64,000 bases of DNA. Source: JAIEPW01 sp964471915. Lineage in GTDB: Bacteria; Acidobacteriota; Terriglobia; Bryobacterales; Bryobacteraceae. Location of the stretch: assembly GCA_964471915.1 (NCBI GenBank), contig CAYYID010000015.1, positions 1 through 64,000 on the forward strand, written 5' to 3'. Under the pieces are notes generated by a model. That model ran no database searches. It was not told the DNA's origin and saw only the letters and a list, made by a program, of their open reading frames with translations. Below, piece by piece: positions 26,074 through 34,988 of this stretch; the stretch's first letter is position 1; each line of letters starts with the position of its first letter. The position numbers were made by a program, and so were the translations under genes.

Positions 26074-27459
26074 TCAGTGAATGTGGATCCCCATGCGCGC
26101 GCGAAACTCCTTCATCTTCTCCCAGTCGGAGGTGACCTGCGGGTCGGCCTGAGTGAGCTGTTCCCAGGTGAGGGGGTCGCGGCCGGAGGGCTGCTCGATC
26201 ATCCGGATGCAGCCGTCCACGGGGCAGACGTTGTAACAGAGGCGGCAGCCGACGCAATCGGCTTCCCGGACCACGACGCGCGGGCGCGTGGCGATGGCGG
26301 ATTGCTTGCCGTTGTCGCGGACATCGTACGCGAGGGGGGCGATAGCCCGTCCCGCGGCGTCGAGCAGGTCAATGCACTGGTGCGCGGCGTCGTTGCAGGC
26401 GACGTAGCAGAGATTGCAGCGGATGCACTTGTCTTGGTCGATGCGGGCAACGGCGCGGAAGCTGAGGTCGAAGTCCTTGAAGTCGGAGACGCGGTGGACA
26501 CTCTGCCCCACCAGGCCGTCGAGCGTGGCGAAGCCTTTCTCGTCCATCCAGTTGGAGAGGCCGTCGCAGAGGTCCTCGACGACGCGGAAGCCGTAGTGCA
26601 TCACGGCGGTGCACACCTGCAGGCTACGGGCGCCGAGCAGCAGGAACTCGGCGGCGTCGCGCCAGTCCGAGATGCCGCCCATGCCAGAGATGGGCAGGCG
26701 GGAGCCGGCGACCACGGGATCGGCCGCCAGCGCGGCCAGCATGTTGAGCGCGATGGGTTTCACCGCGGGGCCGGCGTAGCCGCCGTGGCCGCCCTTGCCG
26801 CCGATGTTGGGCACCAGGTTCAGGGTGTCGAGGTCGACGCCGACGATGGAGTTGATGGTGTTGATCAGGGAGAGGGCGCTGGCGCCGGCGGCGACGGCGG
26901 CGCGCGCGGGCATGACGATGTTGGTGATGTTCGGGGTCAGCTTGACGATCACCGGAATGGTGCTCACCTGCATCACCCAGGCGGTGATCTGCTCGCAGTA
27001 CTCGGGCACCTGGCCGACGGCGGCGCCCATGCCGCGCTCGCTCATGCCGTGGGGGCAGCCGTAGTTGAGTTCGATGCCGTCGGCTCCGGTGTCGACGATG
27101 CGCCGGACGATGTCGTGCCAGGCTTCGGGTTTGGACTCCACCATGGCGGAGACGATGACGGCGCGGTCCGGCCAGTGGCGCTTCACGTCGGCGATTTCGC
27201 GGAGGTTCACCTCCAGCGGGCGGTCCGAAATGAGTTCGACGTTGTTGATGGCCAGCATTTTCTGGCTGCCGAAGTGCCAGGCGCCGTAGCGGTTCGAGAC
27301 GTTGAGCACGGGCGGACCGATGGTCTTCCAGACGGCGCCGCCCCAGCCGGCTTCAAAAGCCCGGTGGACCTGCCGGCCAGAGTTCGTGGGCGGCGCCGAG
27401 GCCAGCCAGAACGGATTCGGAGAGCGAATGCCGGCGAAAGTGGTGGAGAGATCGGCCAT
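26074..27459 (-). CDS. preA: NAD-dependent dihydropyrimidine dehydrogenase subunit PreA
   Basis: 461 aa. The start at 27459 (MADLSTTFAGIRSPNPFWLAS) lies 2 bp after the preT stop. An FMN-binding TIM barrel (about 1-310) contains the catalytic-loop NYGCPHGM and ISGMGGISDWRDA. A C-terminal ferredoxin part carries two 4Fe-4S clusters, CIRCNLCYVAC and CVGCRLCYNVCPVDGC. With PreT it reduces uracil/thymine. A longer open frame continues upstream but is a shadow of preT. Confidence 0.94.
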   Translation of the reverse strand: MADLSTTFAGIRSPNPFWLASAPPTNSGRQVHRAFEAGWGGAVWKTIGPPVLNVSNRYGAWHFGSQKMLAINNVELISDRPLEVNLREIADVKRHWPDRAVIVSAMVESKPEAWHDIVRRIVDTGADGIELNYGCPHGMSERGMGAAVGQVPEYCEQITAWVMQVSTIPVIVKLTPNITNIVMPARAAVAAGASALSLINTINSIVGVDLDTLNLVPNIGGKGGHGGYAGPAVKPIALNMLAALAADPVVAGSRLPISGMGGISDWRDAAEFLLLGARSLQVCTAVMHYGFRVVEDLCDGLSNWMDEKGFATLDGLVGQSVHRVSDFKDFDLSFRAVARIDQDKCIRCNLCYVACNDAAHQCIDLLDAAGRAIAPLAYDVRDNGKQSAIATRPRVVVREADCVGCRLCYNVCPVDGCIRMIEQPSGRDPLTWEQLTQADPQVTSDWEKMKEFRARMGIHIH

Positions 27460-27461
27460 GG

Positions 27462-28769
27462 TCAAGGCTCCTGCGGGGTGAGGCGGCGGTGGATGGCGAG
27501 CGCGGCGAGCTTGCCGTCCTGGACGGCCATCACGGTGGAGGCAGCGCCGCGCGCGCGAATGCAGTCGCCGCCGCTGAAGACGCCGGCGAGGGAAGTCTCG
27601 CAGTCCGGGTTGACGGCGAGGTAGCCACCGATGGTCGTCAGGCCGAGCTCGGCGGCGAGCGGCGGCCGCACCTGGCCGATGGCCTTGATGATCTGGTCCG
27701 CCGGCAGGGCCAGCTCCGCGTCCGGCTGGGGCACGGGAGCGGGCCTCCCAGAGGCGTCGGGCTCGCCGAGCTGCATGCGCAGGCACACCAGGCCGGTGAC
27801 CACTCCGTTGGCGCTGAGCACGCGGACCGGCTGGGTGAGGAACCGGAACTCCACCCCTTCGCGCTTGATGAATTCGTATTCGTGCGGGTAGGCGGTCATC
27901 TCCAGCGCGGTGCGGCGGTAGACGATGGTGACAGCATCGGCGCCCAGCCGCTTGGCGATGGTGGCGCAATCGATGGCGGTGTTGCCGGCGCCGATCACCA
28001 GGACATTGCGGCCTACGGTCAGCTCTTCGGGCCGGAGCTTGCTCGCGGCGATGAACTCCAGCCCGTCCACGACGTGCTCCTCGCCGGGGATGCCGAGCGC
28101 GGGGGAGCCGCCGAGACCGACGCCGAGGAACACGGCATCGTAGTCTCGGCGGAGCTGTTCCAGCGAGACGTCGCGGCCGAGCGCGACGCCGGTGCGGATC
28201 TGGACGCCCAGGCCGCGGATCACTTCCACTTCGGCGAGCGACGCTTCGATGGGCTCGCGGAGCGTGATGATGCCGTAGGTGGAGAGGCCGCCGGGCAGGT
28301 CCTGTTTCTCGAAGATGGTGACCGCATGACCGCGGCGGGCCAGTTCTCCGGCGCAGGAGAGGCCGGCGGGTCCGGCGCCCACCACGGCGACGCGTTTGCC
28401 GGACGGCGCGGCGCGGGTGATCCACGCCGTGCCCGCGGCAGTCCCCTGGTCGATCGCGAAACGCTGCAGGCGGCCGATGTGGATGGGCTTGTGCTCCGCG
28501 CCGAGCACGCAAGCGCCTTCGCACAGCTCCTCGACGGGGCAGACCCGGGCGCAGGTGGCGCCCAGCAGATTGGCGTCGAGGATGGTGCGGGCGGCGCCGC
28601 GGGCGTTGCCGGTGGCGATCTTCTTGATGAAGCGCGGGATGTCGATGTGCGTGGGACAGGCGTGGGTGCACGGCGCGTCGAAGCAGAACAGGCAGCGGTT
28701 CGCCTCCACCAGCGCGTCGTGCGGCGGGAGCGGAGGCGTCTGTTCGGCAAGCGGCGATGGATCAGGCAC
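27462..28769 (-). CDS. preT: NAD-dependent dihydropyrimidine dehydrogenase subunit PreT
   Basis: 435 aa FAD/NAD oxidoreductase of the glutamate synthase small-subunit type. The N-terminal Fe-S motif region is CLFCFDAPCTHACPTHIDIPRF; the FAD site is VVGAGPAGLSCAGELARRG; the NAD site is VIGAGNTAIDCATIAKRLG; and a C-terminal GD motif (GVFSGGDCIRA) closes the FAD domain. It feeds electrons to PreA. Its start overlaps the permease gene by 8 bp, so translation is probably coupled. Confidence 0.93.
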   Translation of the reverse strand: MPDPSPLAEQTPPLPPHDALVEANRCLFCFDAPCTHACPTHIDIPRFIKKIATGNARGAARTILDANLLGATCARVCPVEELCEGACVLGAEHKPIHIGRLQRFAIDQGTAAGTAWITRAAPSGKRVAVVGAGPAGLSCAGELARRGHAVTIFEKQDLPGGLSTYGIITLREPIEASLAEVEVIRGLGVQIRTGVALGRDVSLEQLRRDYDAVFLGVGLGGSPALGIPGEEHVVDGLEFIAASKLRPEELTVGRNVLVIGAGNTAIDCATIAKRLGADAVTIVYRRTALEMTAYPHEYEFIKREGVEFRFLTQPVRVLSANGVVTGLVCLRMQLGEPDASGRPAPVPQPDAELALPADQIIKAIGQVRPPLAAELGLTTIGGYLAVNPDCETSLAGVFSGGDCIRARGAASTVMAVQDGKLAALAIHRRLTPQEP

Positions 28770-30180
28770 GGCGACCTCCCGGCGGCGGTGCGGCGACGCG
28801 CATCAGAACAACATACAGGACGGCGGCTACCGCGAATCCCACGAACCACGCGTAATCGTACAGCCAGCGGACCGCCGGGACGACCAGCCCCACCAGCGCG
28901 ACGGCGATGCCCGCCGCCAGCGCGAGCATGGCCCAGGGATTCACGCCGTTGCGGTACTCATAGAGACCGCGGCGGCGGTACAGATCCTCCACCCGCAGCT
29001 CCCGCCCTCGCACCCAGAAATAGTCGGCGATCATGATTCCCGCGATCGGACCCAGCAATCCCGAGTATCCTACCAGCCAGCCGAAGATGTACGCCGAGAA
29101 ATCGTTGAGCAGCTTCCAGGGCATCAGGGCGATGCCCAGCACGCCGGTGATGAGGCCGCCCGCGCGGAAGCTGATGAGGCTGGGGCGGAGGTTCGAGAAG
29201 TCGTTGGAGGGCGAGACCACGTTCGCCGCGACGTTCGTGTTCAGGGTTGCGAGCAGCAAGGCCACCAGGGCGATCAGCGCCACCACCGGCTGCTGGAAGC
29301 GCGCCAGCAGGACCACGGGATCCCAGATCGGCTCGCCGAACAGGACGGTGCTCGCCGAGGTGACGGCGACGCCGATGAACGAGTAGAGCGTCATGGCCGT
29401 AGGCAACCCCAGGGACTGGCCGAGGATCTGCGCGCGCTGGCTGCGGGCGTAGCGCGTGAAGTCCGGGATGTTCAGCGCCACGGTAGCCCAGAATCCGACC
29501 ATGCCGGTGAGCGAGGGGATAAAGAAGCGGAGGAACTCGGCGGTGGTGTGGAACTTGCTGGGCTGTTGCAACACGGGGCCGAAGCCGCCGGCCTTGTTCG
29601 TGATCCAGAACAGCAGCAGCAATCCGGCGGCCAGCATAAAGGGAGCGCCGATGCCCTCCAGGAACCGGATGGTCTCGATGCCGCGCCAGATCACGGCCAT
29701 GTTCAAGGCCCAGAACAGGAAGAAGCAGATCCAGACGCCGCCGGCGAGGTGCGCCGCGCCGGGCCAGACGATCTGCAGCATCGAGTAAATGGCCTGCCCG
29801 CCGATCCAGCACTGGATGCCGAACCAGCCGCACGCCACCAGCGCGCGCAGAATGGCGGGGACGTTGGCGCCGCGGACGCCGAAGGAGGCCCGCACGAAGA
29901 CCGGAAACGGGATCCCGTAGCGCGTTCCAGCATGGGCGTTGAGCACCATCGGCACCAGGACGATCAGGTTGCCGAGCAGGATGGTGAGGATGGACTGGCT
30001 CCAGCTCATGCCGCCGGCGATGAGGCCGGAGGCGAGCATGTAGGTCGGGATGCAGACGCTCATCGCGACCCACAGCGACAGGTAGTTGTACACGCCCCAG
30101 GTGCGGCGCCCGGGCGGCACGGGCGCGAGGTCGGCGTTGTAGAGCGAAGGATCGGGCGGCGGCGTCAACTGGGTCGTCAT
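28762..30180 (-). CDS. NCS1-family nucleobase:cation symporter
   Basis: 472 aa with about 12 membrane helices. The start at 30180 (MTTQLTPPPDPSLYNADLAP) was preferred over an in-frame ATG 12 codons upstream. Family marks are LAPVPPGRRTWGVYNYLSLWVAMS at the N-terminus, SFGVRGANVPAILRALVACGWFGIQ in TM3, and NIPDFTRYARSQRAQILGQSLGLP. It is the first gene of the pyrimidine operon, so uracil/thymine or a hydantoin-like compound is the likely cargo. Confidence 0.9.
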   Translation of the reverse strand: MTTQLTPPPDPSLYNADLAPVPPGRRTWGVYNYLSLWVAMSVCIPTYMLASGLIAGGMSWSQSILTILLGNLIVLVPMVLNAHAGTRYGIPFPVFVRASFGVRGANVPAILRALVACGWFGIQCWIGGQAIYSMLQIVWPGAAHLAGGVWICFFLFWALNMAVIWRGIETIRFLEGIGAPFMLAAGLLLLFWITNKAGGFGPVLQQPSKFHTTAEFLRFFIPSLTGMVGFWATVALNIPDFTRYARSQRAQILGQSLGLPTAMTLYSFIGVAVTSASTVLFGEPIWDPVVLLARFQQPVVALIALVALLLATLNTNVAANVVSPSNDFSNLRPSLISFRAGGLITGVLGIALMPWKLLNDFSAYIFGWLVGYSGLLGPIAGIMIADYFWVRGRELRVEDLYRRRGLYEYRNGVNPWAMLALAAGIAVALVGLVVPAVRWLYDYAWFVGFAVAAVLYVVLMRVAAPPPGGRRA

Positions 30181-30205
30181 CTCGCCCCGCGGTTCGGGGA
30201 TCCTT

Positions 30206-30382
30206 CTACTTTGCACAAGTTCGCGCCCAGGCGGGCGCGGGGGTCAACCGCGGCTGGATGGCCGACACCCAGAAGAATGCAACTCGGTCCGCAGGAACTC
30301 CTGCGCCGAACTGCCGGCGTGCCTGGCTCAGTTGGGCTTCCAGCGCCCGGGTCGTAGCCGCGATCTCCTTCAGTTCCTTCAT
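30206..30382 (-). CDS. Small coiled-coil ORF overlapping the integrase stop
   Basis: 58 codons starting with ATG at 30382 and overlapping the integrase stop by 4 bp (ATGA). The N-terminal half (MKELKEIAATTRALEAQLSQ) is amphipathic and predicted helical. The rest (VPADRVAFFWVSAIQPRL) shows no known domain. The coupling to the integrase frame suggests it was the next gene of the mobile element. It is unproven and may be dead, since the integrase is deleted. Confidence 0.35.
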   Translation of the reverse strand: MKELKEIAATTRALEAQLSQARRQFGAGVPADRVAFFWVSAIQPRLTPAPAWARTCAK

Positions 30383-31213
30383 GCCTTCAGCCTCTTGGGC
30401 GGAGCCTCCAACAGCAGCGCCTCGACGCGCGCCGCCGCCTCGTCCTGCATGTGCGGCAGCACGTGGCTGTAAGTGTCCAGCGTCAGCACCGCCGAGGCGT
30501 GACCCAGCGCTTCCGACACCACCTTCACCGGCACCCCGGCGGACAAGGCCAGCGTTGCAAACGTGTGCCGCAAGTCATACAGCCGGATCTGCTCCAAACC
30601 CGCCGCCTGCAACATAGGACGCAGCTGCCGCCGCGCCAGGTTGTGCCGGTCCAGCGGACCTCCCGCCGCGTTCGTGAAGATCAGATCGAGGTCAGCCCAC
30701 GCGCTTACGGCCTAGAGGGTTGAAAACCAGGATCCGCCACGCGACAGCCTGTTTCAAGGCCTGCTTCAGGACCCGCAACGTGTACTGCACGGTGCGCTGG
30801 GAGAGGCCCTTCTCGCGAATCTGCGACACCGCGTTCTGCACGTCGAGCGGACGTAGCTTCTCCAGCGGAATGCCGCCCAGCAGTCCCCGCACGTGCAGCC
30901 GCAGGCAATCGCGGTAGCTCAGATAGGTACTGGACCGGACCTTCGGCTCGACGGCGTCCTGCAACCAGCGGTCGAGATACTCGTTCAGCGTGAGGTACGA
31001 CCGGTCGATCCGCACTCCGAGGTCGCGGTTGCGGAGGGTCTCATTGTGCCACTTTTGGGCGTCCTTCCGGGCGCCGCGCACCGTCTTCGAGACGTAGATC
31101 CTCTTCCCGTCACCATCGAGACCCTGGAAAACCCGCACCAGCCACCGGTCCGGACCGCGCGCCAGAATCGATCCGGGTTTGCGTCCCATGCGGGGAGATT
31201 GGCATGTTCGCAC
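30379..31213 (-). pseudogene. Tyrosine integrase, internally deleted
   Basis: The N-terminal part (30692-31213) has the arm/core-binding SAM-like domain: TLNEYLDRWLQ, SSTYLSYRDCLRLHV and VQYTLRVLKQALKQAVAWRILVFNPLGRKRVG. The C-terminal part (30379-30690) reads ADLDLIFTNAAGGPLDRHNL and then the catalytic YDLRHTFATLALSAGVPVKVVSEALGHAS...DTYSHV with HxxR and the nucleophile Tyr. The start of the catalytic domain, with the first Arg and the Lys, is missing, and the halves are out of frame around 30690-30700. It lies 51 bp from the 3' end of tRNA-Thr, the usual place for an integrase of an element inserted there. Confidence 0.85.
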
Positions 31214-31264
31214 ACTGGACGAGCCTGGTTGGGACTGAGCCTGCCTCTAACGTATTGAAAAAAA

Positions 31265-31340
31265 TGGAGCTGGCGGCCGGGATTGAACCGGCGACCCCCT
31301 GCTTACAAGGCAGGCGCTCTACCAGCTGAGCTACGCCAGC
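31265..31340 (-). tRNA. tRNA-Thr (anticodon TGT)
   Basis: Complete 76-nt cloverleaf on the minus strand with encoded CCA: acceptor GCTGGCG/CGCCAGC, D-arm GCTCAGCTGGTAGAGC, anticodon stem CCTGC/GCAGG with loop CTTGTAA, variable GGGTC, T-arm GCCGG/CCGGC with TTCAATC. The degenerate integrase follows its 3' end. T-arm and variable bases GGTCGCCGGTTCAATCCCGG are shared with the tRNA fragment at 21150-21194, but acceptor stems differ. Confidence 0.95.
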
Positions 31341-31401
31341 GCTCCAACTTCATCATAAGCTGACATCAAGCCGGAACAGAAGTGCGTTATCCAGTTAGGG
31401 C

Positions 31402-32574
31402 ATGCGCCGCGCATTCCTGCTGTTACCAATTGCCCTGTCGGCCTTCGAGCCGCCGCCCCTGGACCTTGGCCGTCCGCTGCGCGACAAGAACTTTCCGCTG
31501 CTCGCCCTGCTGGAGCGCACTCCCGCGGCGCGGGCGGCCGCGGCCGGCGATCCGGAACTGCGGCGGCTGCTCGCCGAGCGGACGGGACGCATCGCGGCCT
31601 GCGGTGCCGATGCCGCCTGCCTGGTCGCTGCTTTCCGCTTGGGACCCGAAGGCGCCAGCGCCGTCGCGGCGCTGCCGGAACTCGCCCGCGCGGTCCGCGC
31701 CTCGGGCGCCTTCGCGCGGCACGACGCTCTGGATGACCGGGCCTTGCTCGCCGCGGCGTGGAGCGAGACCGCCCGCGGCATCGACCAGATCATCGACGTC
31801 TACGCGCTGGGCAAGCCGCCCCGCTATCCCGCGATCGACGCGCCGTCCTTCGACACCGCCGGCGAAAGCTACCAGCGTTTGCTCGTTTCCGCCGCCCTCG
31901 TGGCCGCGGAGGAGATGCCCAGCCTCTTCTTCGAGCCCTCGGTGGATTTCGCCCTGCGGCTGCTGGACCTCAACTGGCGTGACGAAGCCGCGCGTTTCGA
32001 GCCCCTGCACCGCGGGGAGAACGGGCCGGCCTATCGCGCCATCCCTGGGATCTCCTGGGACCGTTACCCGTACAGCGTGATCGTCGTGCCGGGGGCGGGA
32101 CTCGATCGCGCCGGGTTCGCGCTCTCTCCGTTTGCGAAGCTGCGCGTCGAACTCGCCGCGCGCCGCTGGCGCCGCGGCGTGGCGCCTCTCATCCTCGTCT
32201 CGGGCGGCTTCGTCCATCCCAACCAGACCCCCTACGCCGAAGCGATCGAGATGAAAAAGCACCTCATGCGCGAGTTCGGCGTTCCCGAGAGCGCCATTCT
32301 CGTGGATCCCCACGCCCGGCACACCACCACGAACCTGCGCAACGCGGCGCGCCAGATCTTCCGCTATGGCATCCCGCCGGACAAGCCGGCCCTGGTCACC
32401 ACCGACCCGGGTCAAAGCCGCTACATCGAGGAACCCGGCTTTGCCGACCGCTGCCGCCGCGAACTCGGCTACGTGCCCCACGAACTCGGCAAGCGGCTGA
32501 ATGCCTTCGACCTCGAATTCCGCCCGCTGCGGGCTGCGCTGCACGCCGATCCGCTGGATCCGCTCGACCCCTGA
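31402..32574 (+). CDS. Secreted YdcF/DUF218-family protein
   Basis: 390 aa. A short signal-like start (MRRAFLLLPIALSAFEPP) precedes an Ala/Arg-rich domain (about 20-215) without known similarity. The DUF218 fold (about 220-370) shows YSVIVVPGAGL, PLILVSGGFVHPNQTPYAEA, ILVDPHARHTTTNLRNA and PALVTTDPGQSRY. DUF218 proteins (SanA/YdcF) act at the cell envelope and their reactions are mostly unknown. It is followed 14 bp later by an aminotransferase gene. The extra N-terminal domain makes it about twice the length of YdcF. Confidence 0.8.
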   Translation: MRRAFLLLPIALSAFEPPPLDLGRPLRDKNFPLLALLERTPAARAAAAGDPELRRLLAERTGRIAACGADAACLVAAFRLGPEGASAVAALPELARAVRASGAFARHDALDDRALLAAAWSETARGIDQIIDVYALGKPPRYPAIDAPSFDTAGESYQRLLVSAALVAAEEMPSLFFEPSVDFALRLLDLNWRDEAARFEPLHRGENGPAYRAIPGISWDRYPYSVIVVPGAGLDRAGFALSPFAKLRVELAARRWRRGVAPLILVSGGFVHPNQTPYAEAIEMKKHLMREFGVPESAILVDPHARHTTTNLRNAARQIFRYGIPPDKPALVTTDPGQSRYIEEPGFADRCRRELGYVPHELGKRLNAFDLEFRPLRAALHADPLDPLDP

Positions 32575-32588
32575 GCTAGAGTAGGAGC

Positions 32589-33764
32589 ATGACCACCGCG
32601 AACGCCCCGCGCGAGCGCTTCCGCAGCCAGCGAACCGCCCAGTTCACCGAGTCCGTCATCCGCGAGATGACCCGCCTGGCGATGCGCCACGGGGCGGTGA
32701 ACCTGGCGCAAGGATTCCCGGACTTCCCCGCGCCGGCGATTCTCAAAGACGCCGCCAAGCAGGCCATCGACGACGAATTCAACCAGTACGCCATCACCTG
32801 GGGCGCCAAACCGTTCCGCGACGCCATCTGCGCCAAGTACCGGCGGACCTACGGCCTCGAGTTCGATCCCGAGCGCGAGGTGACGGTCGTGTGCGGGTCC
32901 ACCGAGGGGATGATCGCGTCGCTGCTGGCCGTGACCAACCCCGGCGACGAGATCATCGTATTCGAGCCCTACTACGAGAACTACCAGCCGGATGCGCTGC
33001 TGGCCGGAGCGGATCGCCGTCTCGTCACCCTGCATCCGCCGGATTGGACGTTCGACCGCGACGAACTGCGGCGCGCCTTCAACGCCCGCACCAAGGCCAT
33101 CATCCTGAACTCGCCCAACAATCCGACGGGGCGGGTGTTCACGCGCGAGGAACTGGAGTTCATCGCGCAGTTGTGCCAGGAGCACGATGCGCTGTGCATC
33201 ACCGACGAGATTTACGAGCACATTGTCTTCGACGGCCTGGAGCATATCCCGGTGATGTCGCTGCCCGGCATGCGGGACCGGGCGATCCTGGTGAACTCGA
33301 TGTCGAAGACCTACTCGGTCACCGGCTGGCGCGTCGGCTGGGTGCTGGCGAGCCCGGACCTGACGGACTCGATCCGCAAAGTGCACGATTTTCTGACCGT
33401 GGGCGCAGCGGCGCCGCTGCAGCAGGCGGGTGTGGCGGCCCTGGCGCTGCCCGATTCGTATTACGCGGAACTCTCGTCCGGATATGCGGACCGGCGGGAT
33501 CGGATGCTCGCGATGCTGGAGCGCACCGGGTTCCGCAGCTTCCGCCCGGCGGGGGCCTACTACGTCATGGCGGACATCTCGGGCTTCGGCTTTCCGGACG
33601 ATGTTGCGTTCGCGCGGCACCTGGTGGAGCAGGTGGGCGTCGCCGTCGTTCCGGGGTCGAGTTTCTTCGATCATCCGGAGAACGGAAAACAAATTGTTCG
33701 CTTCTGTTTTTGCAAGAAGTATGAGACTCTGGAGGCGGCCGAGGAAAAACTCCGAAGGATTTAG
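32589..33764 (+). CDS. Class I/II PLP-dependent aminotransferase
   Basis: 391 aa cytoplasmic enzyme of the aspartate aminotransferase superfamily (fold type I). Visible marks are VNLAQGFPDFPAP near the N-terminus, NSPNNPTGRVFTREE, ITDEIYEHIVF, and the Schiff-base Lys in SMSKTYSVTGWRVGW (about residue 240), with FCFCKKYETLE near the end. The NLAQGFPDF start resembles kynurenine/glutamine or methionine aminotransferases, but the substrate is not certain. TAGGAG lies just upstream of the ATG. Confidence 0.9.
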   Translation: MTTANAPRERFRSQRTAQFTESVIREMTRLAMRHGAVNLAQGFPDFPAPAILKDAAKQAIDDEFNQYAITWGAKPFRDAICAKYRRTYGLEFDPEREVTVVCGSTEGMIASLLAVTNPGDEIIVFEPYYENYQPDALLAGADRRLVTLHPPDWTFDRDELRRAFNARTKAIILNSPNNPTGRVFTREELEFIAQLCQEHDALCITDEIYEHIVFDGLEHIPVMSLPGMRDRAILVNSMSKTYSVTGWRVGWVLASPDLTDSIRKVHDFLTVGAAAPLQQAGVAALALPDSYYAELSSGYADRRDRMLAMLERTGFRSFRPAGAYYVMADISGFGFPDDVAFARHLVEQVGVAVVPGSSFFDHPENGKQIVRFCFCKKYETLEAAEEKLRRI

Positions 33765-33779
33765 GGAGGGTTCCCGAAC

Positions 33780-34160
33780 GTGTTCCGCTCATTCCTTCTT
33801 CCTGAGACGATTGCCCGCCAGAACGGCTCCGGTCCGGTGGTAGAGATCGGCGGCGCCGCTGGCAAAACCCTGTTACTGACGCTCGGGATCACGAGCGTGA
33901 TCGAACAAGAAAGCCTGGACCTGCAGGTCCAGGGATCGGCGGACGGCGTGAGCTTCGCGCCGGAACCGGTCCTCGCTTTCCCGCAGAAGTTCTACTGCGG
34001 CACCTATGCGCTGTTGCTCGACCTGACCGAGCGTCCCGAAGTGCGATTCTTGCGCGCCTCCTGGAGATTGAAACGCTGGGGCCGCGGAGAGCCGACTCCC
34101 CTGTTCGGGTTCTACGTTTTCGCCGAAGAAACTCCGGTGGCGGCGACCGCCGTCGCCTGA
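33780..34160 (+). CDS. Conserved hypothetical protein (beta-rich)
   Basis: 126 aa, GTG start 9 nt after a strong AGGGAGGG ribosome site. No signal peptide or membrane helix. The sequence (VVEIGGAAGKTLLLTLGITSVIEQESLDLQVQGSADG...FPQKFYCGTYALLLDL...FLRASWRLKRWGRG) reads as a beta-sandwich, and ends FGFYVFAEE. I do not recognise the family. It lies 15 bp after the aminotransferase gene, so it may be co-transcribed. Confidence 0.65.
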   Translation: MFRSFLLPETIARQNGSGPVVEIGGAAGKTLLLTLGITSVIEQESLDLQVQGSADGVSFAPEPVLAFPQKFYCGTYALLLDLTERPEVRFLRASWRLKRWGRGEPTPLFGFYVFAEETPVAATAVA

Positions 34161-34237
34161 CCGGACGCTTCTCCAAATCCGCCGAGCCTGGACGCGGCGG
34201 GTTTGCGCGTTCTTCTTTGCAGAGAAGGAGAACGGCC

Positions 34238-34564
34238 TTGATCATCTGGCAGGGCAAGGGGTTCGTGATCGCGCTGGTGGCCTTCGGGCTGTTGTTGCTG
34301 GCCGAGTACGGCTCCGAGGCATATTTCCACGACACGAGTTACTTCCAGCAGCACGGCTGGCCCAAGTCCGCCGCGCTGGCGGTGTCCGGCGCGGCCGTGC
34401 TGGCGCTGCGGGGCTGGCTGGGGGCGGGGAAGAACCGCGACCTGGTGGATCCCAAGACGGGCGAAGTGGTCCGTTGGAACGCTGAAAGTTCGCTTTTCTT
34501 CATTCCGGCGCGCTTCTGGCCCGCGATTCTCGCGGCGGGCGGCGTGGTCGCTCTCTTCGTCTGA
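34238..34564 (+). CDS. Small membrane protein, unknown function
   Basis: 108 aa with a TTG start at 34238, chosen because AAGGAG sits 7 nt upstream; an earlier in-frame TTG lacks such a site. Three membrane segments: GFVIALVAFGLLLLAEYGS, SAALAVSGAAVLALRGWLG and FWPAILAAGGVVALFV. A soluble loop has KNRDLVDPKTGEVVRWN. No family recognised. Confidence 0.65.
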   Translation: MIIWQGKGFVIALVAFGLLLLAEYGSEAYFHDTSYFQQHGWPKSAALAVSGAAVLALRGWLGAGKNRDLVDPKTGEVVRWNAESSLFFIPARFWPAILAAGGVVALFV

Positions 34565-34569
34565 AAACG

Positions 34570-34965
34570 CTACGGCAGGAACCGGGCGGCGGTTTTGCGC
34601 GGCATGAGGGGACACAAGCTCTCCGGCTTCCGGAACCAGCGCTGGCGGTGCCGGGCGACCCAGTCGTACATAGCGTCCTTGCCCGGCACCACCCGGCTGA
34701 GCACCGCGAGCGCCGCCCAGAACCCGCCGAGCTGGCGTAGCATATGGACCACCGCTCCCGCACGCGTCAGCACCGCCCCGTCCGCGCGCCGGATGACGAA
34801 ACTGTCCGGCAACGACGTCCGTTCGATGCCGGACCGGGCGAACGTGTCCCCTTGCAGGGGCGCGAAAAGGAAGCGGGAGCCGTCCGCGTCGTGCCGTAAC
34901 ACAAACTTCACCGCTCCGTGACACAAGCCGCATTCTCCATCGTAAAAGAGCAGCTCGGGCTCCAT
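34570..34965 (-). CDS. DCC-family (DUF393) thiol-disulfide oxidoreductase-like protein
   Basis: 131 aa. The N-terminal LFYDGECGLCHGAVKFVLRHD gives the DxxCxxC signature of the DUF393/DCC family, and AGAVVHMLRQLGGFW and YDWVARHRQRWFRKPE are typical further on. Members have a thioredoxin-like fold; their physiological partners are unknown. It is convergent with the small membrane protein gene (5 bp) and divergent from the GNAT gene. Confidence 0.88.
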   Translation of the reverse strand: MEPELLFYDGECGLCHGAVKFVLRHDADGSRFLFAPLQGDTFARSGIERTSLPDSFVIRRADGAVLTRAGAVVHMLRQLGGFWAALAVLSRVVPGKDAMYDWVARHRQRWFRKPESLCPLMPRKTAARFLP

Positions 34966-34988
34966 GATTCCAGTGTAGGCTGGTTCTC

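Noticed and set aside
26074..28671. 865-codon open frame on the minus strand
   Set aside because: Upstream of 27459 it is a shadow of preT; PreA starts at 27459.
26026..30357. Long plus-strand open frames opposite preA, preT and the NCS1 gene
   Set aside because: Ala/Gly/Arg-rich, no domains; typical antisense shadows in high-GC DNA.
21150..31340. tRNA fragment (21150) and tRNA-Thr (31265) as attL/attR of one element
   Set aside because: They lie in opposite orientation and their acceptor and anticodon stems differ; they share only T-arm/variable bases common to Thr tRNAs. Two separate events are more likely.
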